Positions 6,601 through 12,962 of a DNA stretch of 12,962 bases are shown here, piece after piece (within the stretch, counting starts at the first letter, position 1; each line of letters begins with the position of its first letter). Location of the stretch: positions 1-12,962 of the forward strand of contig JAUXJX010000012.1 of the NCBI GenBank assembly GCA_030624545.1, given 5' to 3'. A program made the position numbers and the translations under genes. This DNA is from Bacteroidota bacterium (GTDB lineage: Bacteria > Zhuqueibacterota > JdFR-76 > DREG01). A model generated the notes under the pieces. The model worked only from the letters and a program-made list of their open reading frames with translations. It searched no databases and was not told the origin of the DNA.

Positions 6601-8251
6601 CCGATAATGCATCCGCCTCCATTATATCAGCTATATCTGCGAGCGAAAGGGACCTGTCATTCTCTGCTGGTTGATCCGCAACGACAGCCAATTCTGCGAG
6701 TTCGCGAGCCAACACGACCGCGTTCTCGGCGGCTATTCTGCCGAAATCCGTCTGCAGGTAATCATTACAGACTTTGAGATACTCCCTGTAAGCCTCTTCC
6801 TTCTTATGAAGCTTTGTATCCAGGATAAGCGCCAAATCCCAGTGAATGGCATAAGCGCTTGTATCATACGGAAATTGCTCCAAATATTTTTTCGCCTCCT
6901 GAACAGATCGAACATAGTAGCTGGCATCCAATTTCTCTTCGCCAAGGCGAATGAGAAGATTGACGTTGTCACGCTGTGCCACCTCAGATTTTTCCGTGGC
7001 TTGCTGCAAGGCCATAAGCCGGTCGTACGGCGCCAAATCCAGCTCTTCAATCCTCTTCTGCCATTCGCCATCAGGTCGGTAGGTATCAAAGAGCTTTTGC
7101 CGGGCTAAGTAGATCTCCTCATTGTCTTTGAGCCCTTTGGCGCACAGGATGATCTTCTCCTGGAATTCCGCCGCATTTAGATCGAGCGGGTAGCGCGCCA
7201 ACAATGCCTCATATGAAAACATTGCCTGCACGAACTTCTCATCGTTTTCCCGATACACGTCGCCCATCTTGGTGAGTATTTCCGCGCCGTAGGCCGGCCG
7301 TCCCATTTCGTCCAAATAGGCCAGGGCCGCCGGAAGGCCGCCATGATCTCTGAAACAAACGCCAATATACTCCAGGGCTTCTTCCCGTAAAGTTGGATTG
7401 GTGAATTCCCCGTCTTTGTCAATCTCCTGATATTTTTCAATATCCTCAACGAGCAAGGTAAACATCTCAATCGCAGAACTGTATTCCTCCCGCAGATAGT
7501 GTGACCAGCCCAGTTTATATAATGCCTCATCATACCGGGGTGTGGTTCGGTAATCCATGACGCGGGCAAAATAGTGAATTGCTTTGTCCAGATCGCGGTG
7601 AATCGGATCAAAATAATATTCGCCAAGGCGTATCAAGGCTTCCGGTGTGTAGCGGCTATCGGAATGGTCGTCGATCACCATCTCATAATATGCAAGCGCC
7701 TCTTCTTCCTGGAAATTCTCTTCGAGGGTAAAGCCTAATTGGTAGAGGGCATCATCCCTCAGACCGCTGTTGGGAAAATCCGCAACAACCAACTTATATG
7801 TATCGATTGCGTCGCTAAAATCCGGTTTGGGCTCCTCCGGCGGTTCCGGTCGCTCGCCCGCATCGAATTTGTCGAATTCCTTCTCGTAGTCAGTCATCCG
7901 TGCGAACAGATCGTCTTTCTCTTTTGTGTAGGAGAACTCTGCCAGCCTAAACAAAATCTTATCCATATAGGGATTAGCCGGATTGATTGCGTATATTTTC
8001 TCGCCGTCTTGAATTCCCATGTTCTGAAGCAGTTGGTTCTCCGTCTTTTCCGCATTGACTTCATTGCGATAGAATTCCCGGAATCGAGCCAGCTCGTCGA
8101 GAGAAAACTTCTGCAACAGTGAATCCACGCTCATAACCAGGCCTGACTCGTTCTGGCCCTGACCAAAAACAACGGGGGAGCGAAAAACGGTCAAAAGAAA
8201 GGCCAGCGCCATTGGGAACGAAACAACTGTAAGCTTGAGGTGTCTTCTCAT
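3653..8251 (-). CDS. Giant periplasmic TPR protein with C-terminal beta-sandwich-like domain
   Basis: About 1,532 residues. The N-terminus (MRRHLKLTVV, then a hydrophobic run to VVFG near 30) is a signal peptide. TPR-type helix pairs occur at about 145-360 (for example LRDDALYQLGFTLEE, YDEALYKLGWSHYLREEYSSA), 430-520 and 565-890, many with the P-x-S/D-x-x-A spacing of YbgF/GltE-like repeats. A helical region (900-1330) contains a FQIGQVYEDFADTW stretch like those in large gliding-type TPR proteins. The C-terminus (about 1336-1499) looks like a beta-sandwich: WLYATNVRGAAWTLPEFD, VLKVNADDNVRVFLNG, GKNLLAIELED. An in-frame TTG at 8263 has GGATGG six bases upstream and would add four residues; both starts keep the signal peptide. 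It probably scaffolds the periplasmic or outer-membrane part of the machine, comparable in role to GltD/GltI; that is inference. Confidence 0.9.
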   Translation of the reverse strand: MRRHLKLTVVSFPMALAFLLTVFRSPVVFGQGQNESGLVMSVDSLLQKFSLDELARFREFYRNEVNAEKTENQLLQNMGIQDGEKIYAINPANPYMDKILFRLAEFSYTKEKDDLFARMTDYEKEFDKFDAGERPEPPEEPKPDFSDAIDTYKLVVADFPNSGLRDDALYQLGFTLEENFQEEEALAYYEMVIDDHSDSRYTPEALIRLGEYYFDPIHRDLDKAIHYFARVMDYRTTPRYDEALYKLGWSHYLREEYSSAIEMFTLLVEDIEKYQEIDKDGEFTNPTLREEALEYIGVCFRDHGGLPAALAYLDEMGRPAYGAEILTKMGDVYRENDEKFVQAMFSYEALLARYPLDLNAAEFQEKIILCAKGLKDNEEIYLARQKLFDTYRPDGEWQKRIEELDLAPYDRLMALQQATEKSEVAQRDNVNLLIRLGEEKLDASYYVRSVQEAKKYLEQFPYDTSAYAIHWDLALILDTKLHKKEEAYREYLKVCNDYLQTDFGRIAAENAVVLARELAELAVVADQPAENDRSLSLADIADIMEADALSDSSSVASLEVKPVSQAEEFLIQAYDNFIKLFPHEVETAEVLRNVGTLYYNRKDYDPALRYFNTLSARFSDSPFAHEVQFAALESYFGKKDFANAEMAAKLMQQDEELPPEIRAKVNGRLAESVYLNAEALAGENNHIAAALKFREVYAEVPDAPFADKAIFQAGLQFDLAQELAQAIEAYQELIDNFPGSEHYLKAVNNLALDYGETGDHQQAAATYERLASIHPDSARAQDALYNAGHFYAKAEAWRDAIRVNRTYVDHYPQTPDVEDMFYGLAGFHLKLDEFDQANEIYGEFAARFPDSPRSVQTHFMRGHYFLNKGRVADALAEFDKAVARNDELGQKNLQTNDFYAAEALFAKTEEQYKEFDKIKFTLANRASAQAEKKALLQQLTRQYTDVAAYGTNRLYTATFQIGQVYEDFADTWSSQELPELSETEKIFHQKNLNNTSAQLYNRAFGSYKSGYKALLALRDSYQPTETSTPADSSIRVVEEDSTLRVAARWIAKTGEKISEMLYNVADINAGSIDPLLNAPIPGGLDDVTELEYRSQVLSKAVFPVVQEVTQAYIRSLQEADSLQLENRWVAQSRSRLFEVMSVLPSRYKQLCLDATGTYLSRYDRYRQIMTEGTEEEQENTLDLAGILVNIVELSKNYATNMNESYKISIESILMQPFGNTIANSLFSDLTQTSVELAGNFKKSAADAKQMRDQFWVKNQNSPQMVYEDAIFTFTDLETYLQENALELCESTYNLKKQYSFSSTNFVQIVNLLVELDPQTYAAEFELPVEDLVIIPDESWLYATNVRGAAWTLPEFDATDWQPAPVLEDFSSGEDPILLAQDVVMASLGIDSTAVDSTSGNAGHQGMPRVYALRKEIDLVDVPLKAVLKVNADDNVRVFLNGIKVFEENDESLGWGSVFETDLTLFLKSGKNLLAIELEDTDGSGHGIQPLLEMKIINHAALVENQEELLKKELGGIATMEDFIFNRNFVPEH

Positions 8252-8302
8252 AATTCGTACCAAATCAGACCATCCAAAGAGAAATTCGCATTCCGGTCTT
8301 CC

Positions 8303-11221
8303 CTAATTTTCCTTTTCGGGTTTTTCCGGCTCCTGATTCACAGGAGTGCTTGCGTCAGGTTGCTGCGGCCCTTCTTGAGAACCCACATCCGTTCCGGCAA
8401 AACTGTTGATAAAATACTCCTCGGCAAAATAGCGGTCCCTCTCAGCTTTGAGCTCGTCGAGTCTTGCCTTCTTCTCCTGCCGTTCAAGATCTGTTATTTC
8501 TTCATCAAGGAAGGCTATTTTTACCTGGAGCTGGCTTTCCTTCTCTCTGAACGCATCGTTAATCGCACTCATGTTATTATTGTAGATTTGTATCCCCTGG
8601 CTGATCTCCTGCATGCGGACAAAACCTTCGTCACTCATTCCGAAGCCCGAGAAATCGGCCCAGGCGGTATAGTCCGTCTCAAGCTCTTCCGTCCCGCTTT
8701 CAGCCAATCTCACATTAAATGATTCCAGACGTCCGAACAGATTTTCAAGCTCCCGGGAACGCAGCTCCAGAAGGGCCAAAGCCTCGTGATCCCCGTTCTT
8801 TTCAGCTTTTGCTATCAGGCCCGCGAGTTCTCTCTTATTTCTTCTTAAGGCTTGCTGCTCCAGTTGAACCTGGTTACCAAGGCGGCTGAAGGAATAATTC
8901 TGAGATTTGAGGCCGCTCTCTCTTTTGGCCACCGGATAATCGGTCATGATATCGACTTCACCTGTGGATCTTAGCTTGTTGAGCCTTGCCCAATTCAACG
9001 CAAGTCTCCTGCTGATTTTGCGCAACGATTTGCTGATTTCCGGTCTGCCCAGCGCTGCGGTCAACGAATCATAATCGGCGGCGCTTCCGAGCAGGGCCAA
9101 TAATTTGAGTTCCTCGCTGTCAAGCTCCTTGAGCAATTGCATACCTGGCCCGCCCCAATCGGAGAAAGATTCCGTCGTGTAATCCAAATCCGTCTTGAGG
9201 TTTTTGATGTGCTCAAATGCCAGCAGGTCGCCTTTCGCCACTGCTTTCTCTTCCAATTCCTCCAGTTCTATTTGAATCTGGTTGATTCGCCTATGCTCGG
9301 AATTTAGGCCGTCATCAATCTCCAGCGCCTTTTTCGCATTTTCTACGTAGCGCACTCTTCGCGTCGATTCCTCAACGTTACCCAAAAGAATATTGCAATG
9401 CGCGGCCAGCATCATCGCCTCATAAACATAGCTGGAGTTTAGCTGCTGCCAATACAATCCATCCAAATCCTCTGAGGCGGCTTGCAGCAGTCCCAGACGA
9501 AATTTTGTCCAGGCCTTCGTTAGCAAAACCAAATCGAAATTGTTGAAATGGGGATCAATTCTTTCGAGGGCGCCTAGAGCATTCTCCAGATCATCCTCAT
9601 TGTAATAGAGCATTCCCAATTTTAGCAGGGAGTAGTTCCTGATTGTCCTGGCTTGCCCATCAAGGGCAGAAGATCCTTCGGAACTCAAATTGGATAATAT
9701 GGATTTTGCCTCCTGGCGCCGGTCCAGGTTAACATAGGCCACTGCCTGTAAATATTGGGCGGCACCATAGTAAAGAGAGCGATCATCAACTTTTCCCACG
9801 AACTGTAGAGCCTTGTCAAGATCATTTGCGCTATGCGCCACGTATCCCGCGAATAGCATGGCCTTGTTGACCAATTCGTCTCCGTCTGCTGAGGGGAATT
9901 TGCTCAATTCCTTAGCATAGCTAAAGAGCTCACGATGGCGGCCGAATGTTTCGCTAATAAGCATCAAGCGATAATAGGCAATTGGGGCGTATTCAGACCT
10001 GGGGGCTTCATTCACAACATCCCGAAAGACCGCTTTTGCCCGCGAAAATTGCTGCTGCATCCACAGAGATTCGGCCAGGTAGAACTTGAAATCTTCCATC
10101 CTTTTGTAAGGATAGAACTTGATAATGTCGCTGAACAATAGTCCGGCAATTTCAAAATTTGCAGCATCATATTCAACCACCGCCCGGTTGGCATCCTCAT
10201 CAAACATTCTTTTGACCTGGTGATCTCTGCCAGTTTCGATCAGCTTTTGCTTTATTAGCTCTGCCTGTTTGGCCTTGGTCTGAATCCAAAAAATCCGGCC
10301 AGCCATCCATGAATCAAAATAGGCCTGCATATCATCACTGTCATGACGGAACTGGGCTTCATGATATTCCAATGCAACAAGAGCCTCTAAAGGCACGGCT
10401 TGAAACAGCTTCTCCTTAACTTCGCGAATCCCGAGATGAATATTCAAGTCCTCGAGTGGAAAGTTACGCTCCAGTGCGTCCAACTCACGAAGCGTTTGAA
10501 TTATACTGGTGGTTTCTCGAACATAGTCGTCAATTAAAGGGTCCTTTCTATCGTCTGCTATCTCTCCCAATTCCCGGACAATTCCCTGCCTCACGTGGTC
10601 AACTTCATCCTGGATATCCGGGTCTTGAGGTGAGTCGGAGCCGAGGCGATAAAGGCTTCTTACGACATCGAGTATTCTTTCAAGTTCGTGATTATATTCA
10701 TACAGCATCAGTTCAGCCAATTGCGGAGAAAGGGAACCGGGCTTATCCAAATCACTCTCTTCGATAATCGCTCTGAGGCGAAGTTTCAGATTATGGAGTC
10801 GTTCTTTCGTCTCTTCGTCGGATGAGGCCGTGGGGTTCTGCTGCAATTTGATAAGTTCGTCATGAGCTCTGATCACTCCCAGAAGCTCTTCCCTATATTC
10901 TGAAATCAGCTCCCTTTCCAATCCATAGATTTCGTCCAGATCGGCCTGGGTAAGTCCAGATCCCTCATCTTTTCTCGCCTTCAGTTCATTTTTCACGGAT
11001 TCCAGCGCGTACTGCAGATATTTCTCTTGAATGAGAATATGCTCCAGAATATCCGCGGTTTTATTTTCCATGATCTGCTCGTGACGGGATTTCATCTCTT
11101 TGATGAGCCGTTCTTGACGGGCATCTTGAGACAGGCCCGGGGTTGCTCTGATAAGGAGACTATATGTCAAAGGCAGAAGCGTAAATAAGAGAAGGTAGGT
11201 TCCGATTCGAGTTCTGGGCAT
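8303..11221 (-). CDS. Periplasmic coiled-coil/TPR protein
   Basis: A 972-residue protein beginning MPRTRIGTYLLLFTLLPL with a signal peptide ending near LSQ (about 32). Residues 34-125 and 140-260 are highly charged, coiled-coil-like helices. TPR-type repeats span about 345-620 (AVVEYDAANFEIAGLLFSD, YLAESLWMQQQFSRAKAVFR, LKLGMLYYNEDDLENALGAL). More coiled coil follows at 640-680, 780-840 and 885-935, and the tail (945-972) is Pro/Glu/Gln-rich. A TTG at 11269 is in frame but has no suitably placed binding site and would bury the signal peptide behind 16 hydrophilic residues; the ATG at 11221 has GGA eight bases upstream. It ends 51 bases before the giant TPR gene. The layout suggests an elongated periplasmic scaffold or linker. 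No enzyme motif is visible. Confidence 0.88.
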   Translation of the reverse strand: MPRTRIGTYLLLFTLLPLTYSLLIRATPGLSQDARQERLIKEMKSRHEQIMENKTADILEHILIQEKYLQYALESVKNELKARKDEGSGLTQADLDEIYGLERELISEYREELLGVIRAHDELIKLQQNPTASSDEETKERLHNLKLRLRAIIEESDLDKPGSLSPQLAELMLYEYNHELERILDVVRSLYRLGSDSPQDPDIQDEVDHVRQGIVRELGEIADDRKDPLIDDYVRETTSIIQTLRELDALERNFPLEDLNIHLGIREVKEKLFQAVPLEALVALEYHEAQFRHDSDDMQAYFDSWMAGRIFWIQTKAKQAELIKQKLIETGRDHQVKRMFDEDANRAVVEYDAANFEIAGLLFSDIIKFYPYKRMEDFKFYLAESLWMQQQFSRAKAVFRDVVNEAPRSEYAPIAYYRLMLISETFGRHRELFSYAKELSKFPSADGDELVNKAMLFAGYVAHSANDLDKALQFVGKVDDRSLYYGAAQYLQAVAYVNLDRRQEAKSILSNLSSEGSSALDGQARTIRNYSLLKLGMLYYNEDDLENALGALERIDPHFNNFDLVLLTKAWTKFRLGLLQAASEDLDGLYWQQLNSSYVYEAMMLAAHCNILLGNVEESTRRVRYVENAKKALEIDDGLNSEHRRINQIQIELEELEEKAVAKGDLLAFEHIKNLKTDLDYTTESFSDWGGPGMQLLKELDSEELKLLALLGSAADYDSLTAALGRPEISKSLRKISRRLALNWARLNKLRSTGEVDIMTDYPVAKRESGLKSQNYSFSRLGNQVQLEQQALRRNKRELAGLIAKAEKNGDHEALALLELRSRELENLFGRLESFNVRLAESGTEELETDYTAWADFSGFGMSDEGFVRMQEISQGIQIYNNNMSAINDAFREKESQLQVKIAFLDEEITDLERQEKKARLDELKAERDRYFAEEYFINSFAGTDVGSQEGPQQPDASTPVNQEPEKPEKEN

Positions 11222-11277
11222 CTTAAGATTCCAATTTGCTTCGCTTTCGGTCCGGTCGACTGTAGTCAAAAATCGAA

Positions 11278-11283
11278 ATTATA
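11278..11283 (-). promoter_or_regulatory. Possible -10 box upstream of the coiled-coil/TPR gene
   Basis: The minus strand reads TATAAT exactly at 11283-11278, about 57 bases before the ATG at 11221, inside the 178-base gap after the barrel gene. At 16-18 base spacing no convincing TTGACA-like -35 box is present (GATTTC at 17). It could drive a transcript starting near 11271. In an AT-rich stretch a chance match is quite possible. Confidence 0.28.
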
Positions 11284-11399
11284 CTTCCTTCATTATCGGC
11301 GAAATCGATACAATAGATTAGTTAGGTTCCAGATTAGCAAAGGGTTTATCCTTTGTTATTGAAGACGAGACGCCCCGGATCGCAAATCGATGGTAGAGG

Positions 11400-12554
11400 C
11401 TAAGGCTTTCTTTCTTTTTTCTTACCATCCCCCGCAACGCGCAGGCGCCCTGCTTCCTTTTCACCTTTGAGGCGCTCGGCCACTACTTTTTTCAACTCCT
11501 TCTCGGAATTGTCATTTTCCTGCATTTCTCGAACGAGTTGCTCAAATAGATCTCGCCGAGTTACGACCTTCCCGTTGGCGAGCTCATTGTCGTAAATCCG
11601 ATGCAATAACGATGGAATAATTTCAAACTTTAGTCCAAGGTTGACTCTCCAACCGGAGTAGCTGCCCGGCATTTCCTCCGGAGTCGGGTCAATGAAGCCA
11701 TATTCAGTTTCGTCGGAGTCAGATACCAGGCGGACATCCACGGCAAGATCAAATTGCCATCTGGGAGAAATTCTGTAAGAAAGTCCGGGGGTTAGATAAA
11801 GATAATTCTCCCTGGAGTAGGCCGTGGGAGCTGGCTGCTTGATGAAGTAATTTCCGTTCAGTTCCAAAGCCAGGCCCAGCCTTTCGAAGGGATATCGAAG
11901 TCCGAGGCCATAAGTGAATTCAGACGCGACGCCGGTATTTGACAAGGTGTCCGAAGATAATTCCGTCAGTGTTTTTCCCGCATCGTTATGGGAGAGAAAA
12001 CCCAGGTTAAGATGCAGGTTAAAGGACTCATCAGGGAACAACGCATCCCTGGCGTAGCTGGCGAGGCCGGCGATCCCGATTTCGAGGGTTCCCGCGGAAT
12101 AGGGCTCCAGAACGACGTTGTGGGTGCCGCCAAGCGGAAGCCGCGTCGAAAGAAGGGCTCCATATTTCAGTCTGCTGCCCGGAGAACCCATAGAACCGAA
12201 TTTCAATTTGAGGAACAAGTCATCCGGGAGATTGTAACCTTTTTCGCCTCGGTTTGTATCCTGGTAAACAATGGGCAACAATGACAGTTCGAAGCGGTTC
12301 GTTAGTCCGTAATTTAATGCGAAAGAAGCTTGGACATTCCAGTAAGCGTTCAAAAAATACTGGGGCTGGAATTTCCCCATATCACCAAAAAATCGAGAAT
12401 GAAAGTACGAATGCAAATTCCCTTTTGACAAAGTTCTGGCGGAGTGAACATACATCAAGCCACGCCCACCGGCATGATACTGGGCATTACCGAGGGAAAC
12501 GCTAAGTAAAGTGGTCAGTACTACACATGTGATAGATAATCTAAATCGTTTCAT
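11400..12554 (-). CDS. Outer-membrane beta-barrel protein with charged C-terminal tail
   Basis: A 384-residue protein with a signal peptide (MKRFRLSITCVVLTTLLSVSLGNA, cleavage near 24). Alternating-pattern amphipathic strands run from about 30 to 315: GGRGLMYVHSARTLSKGNLH, NVQASFALNYGLTNRFELSL, LKYGALLSTRLPLGG, YGLGLRYPFERLGLALELNG, YLYLTPGLSYRISPRWQFDL, GWRVNLGLKFEI. Aromatic residues near strand ends fit an outer-membrane barrel. The chain then continues for about 69 residues (11400-11609) as a hydrophilic helix-rich tail ending GKKKERKP, which is unusual because most barrels end in a final aromatic strand. The ATG follows AAAGGA at good spacing. As the first gene of the proposed machine after the ankyrin gene, it may be the outer-membrane anchor, in the role of GltA/GltB. 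No family name is certain. Confidence 0.85.
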   Translation of the reverse strand: MKRFRLSITCVVLTTLLSVSLGNAQYHAGGRGLMYVHSARTLSKGNLHSYFHSRFFGDMGKFQPQYFLNAYWNVQASFALNYGLTNRFELSLLPIVYQDTNRGEKGYNLPDDLFLKLKFGSMGSPGSRLKYGALLSTRLPLGGTHNVVLEPYSAGTLEIGIAGLASYARDALFPDESFNLHLNLGFLSHNDAGKTLTELSSDTLSNTGVASEFTYGLGLRYPFERLGLALELNGNYFIKQPAPTAYSRENYLYLTPGLSYRISPRWQFDLAVDVRLVSDSDETEYGFIDPTPEEMPGSYSGWRVNLGLKFEIIPSLLHRIYDNELANGKVVTRRDLFEQLVREMQENDNSEKELKKVVAERLKGEKEAGRLRVAGDGKKKERKP

Positions 12555-12556
12555 CC

Positions 12557-12573
12557 AGGCATTCCTTTTGCCT
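12557..12573 (-). promoter_or_regulatory. Small hairpin with the ribosome binding site of the barrel gene in its loop
   Basis: On the minus strand AGGCA, AAAGGAA, TGCCT follow in order, two bases before the ATG at 12554. The five-base stem is perfect and the AAGGA binding site fills the seven-base loop. It may affect translation of the barrel gene, but a stem this short can occur by chance. Confidence 0.25.
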
Positions 12574-12577
12574 CAAA

Positions 12578-12616
12578 ATGACAAGCCCCGGTATTTTCAA
12601 CCAGGGCTATAGTCAT
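12578..12616 (-). terminator. Imperfect hairpin between the ankyrin gene and the barrel gene
   Basis: The minus strand has ATGACTATAGCCCTGGT, a seven-base loop and ACCGGGGCTTGTCAT. These pair as ATGAC/GTCAT, AGCCC/GGGCT-like and GGT/ACC blocks with one mismatch and a small internal loop. It sits 25 bases after the ankyrin stop codon. Only a short T run (ATTTTG) follows, so it is a weak terminator at best; it may instead attenuate read-through or stabilise the transcript end. Confidence 0.4.
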
Positions 12617-12640
12617 CCCCAAAATCAACTAGGAGCAGCG

Positions 12641-12962
12641 CTATTCATTTTCGACTGCAACATCAAGCAATCTTGTAATAGTCTTGCTGTCCCGCCTCTT
12701 TGCTAGAGTGGAAGCCGTTTCGCCGTCGAGGTTTTGCAGATCCACTTCTGCGCCTTGGTCCAACAAGGTTTCGACGACCGCAACATAACCGTTTCTTATT
12801 CCCAGCATCAATGCCGTATCACCGTAATTGTTCGTGGAGTTTACATCAGCACCGCTATCCAACAGAAGTCCGGCCATTGAGGTGTTGCCATTGCTTGCCG
12901 CCAACAGAAGCGCTGTGTCGCCGTCATTGTTCCTGGCATTCACATCGGCCCCGGTCTCGAGG
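12641..12962 (-). CDS. Ankyrin-repeat protein, C-terminal part only (cut by window edge)
   Basis: The frame is open to the right edge of the window and ends with TAG at 12641, giving about 107 residues of the C-terminus. Three ankyrin units with an exact 33-residue period are visible: GADVNARNNDGDTALLLAAS, GADVNSTNNYGDTALMLGIR and GAEVDLQNLDGETASTLAKR, each followed by a second helix ending in LLLDS, LLDQ or LLDV. The chain finishes VAVENE. The internal GTG at 12943 lies within a repeat and is not the start. Ankyrin repeats bind other proteins; the partner is unknown. The gene is 86 bases upstream of the barrel gene on the same strand, separated by a terminator-like hairpin, so membership of the same operon is uncertain. 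Confidence 0.88.
   Translation of the reverse strand, partial: LETGADVNARNNDGDTALLLAASNGNTSMAGLLLDSGADVNSTNNYGDTALMLGIRNGYVAVVETLLDQGAEVDLQNLDGETASTLAKRRDSKTITRLLDVAVENE

Noticed and set aside
11338..11355. Hairpin CAAAGG/CCTTTG after the barrel gene as a terminator
   Set aside because: The six-base stem is AT-rich and no T run follows on the minus strand, so it does not support a terminator call.
12641..12943. A complete ankyrin gene starting at the GTG at 12943
   Set aside because: The reading frame continues upstream through another repeat residue pattern (LETGADV) to the window edge, so the GTG is an internal valine and the gene is truncated by the window.

Overview
The window comes from a Gram-negative, two-membrane bacterium: it encodes an inner-membrane proton channel of the TolQ/ExbB type, a TonB-like trans-envelope protein, several proteins with signal peptides and an outer-membrane beta-barrel. 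Base composition is moderate. The combination (one TolQ, two ExbD-like proteins, an AgmX/PglI-type C-terminal domain, very large TPR proteins) is familiar from Myxococcota and from poorly cultivated phyla around the FCB group (KSB1, Calditrichota, Zixibacteria and similar). I cannot fix the phylum from sequence alone. I found no rRNA, tRNA, CRISPR array or transposase.

All supported genes lie on the minus strand, so the reading order runs from high to low coordinates. At the right edge is the C-terminal end of an ankyrin-repeat protein (12641-12962), followed by a possible terminator-like hairpin (12578-12616). Next come an outer-membrane barrel protein (11400-12554), a 972-residue coiled-coil/TPR protein (8303-11221), a roughly 1,530-residue TPR protein with a C-terminal beta-sandwich-like domain (3653-8251) and a 114-residue secreted protein (3298-3642). 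A 187-base leader (3111-3297), carrying a small GCAGAG-type repeat element, separates this envelope block from the motor block. The motor block holds a TolQ/ExbB/MotA-family channel (2451-3110), two ExbD/TolR-like proteins (1918-2451 and 1389-1883) and a single-pass TonB-like protein (218-1345). At the left edge is the start of an unrecognised gene (1-150).

The parts list closely parallels the Agl-Glt machinery of Myxococcus xanthus. There, AglR-AglQ-AglS form one TolQ-like plus two ExbD-like motor subunits, GltG/GltJ are TonB-like couplers, GltD/GltE/GltI are TPR proteins, and GltA/GltB/GltH are outer-membrane barrels. The related Nfs system uses the same motor for spore-coat polysaccharide. 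I therefore read this locus as a proton-driven trans-envelope machine that carries force from the inner membrane through TPR scaffolds to an outer-membrane barrel. Whether it serves gliding, surface polysaccharide handling or envelope maintenance cannot be decided here.

The most striking sequence detail is that the two ExbD-like subunits differ at the key membrane aspartate. The second keeps it (D27), while the first has asparagine (N25) at the equivalent position. Other points of interest are the beta-sandwich-like end on the giant TPR protein, the charged tail on the barrel protein and the small secreted protein encoded between the giant TPR gene and the motor genes.
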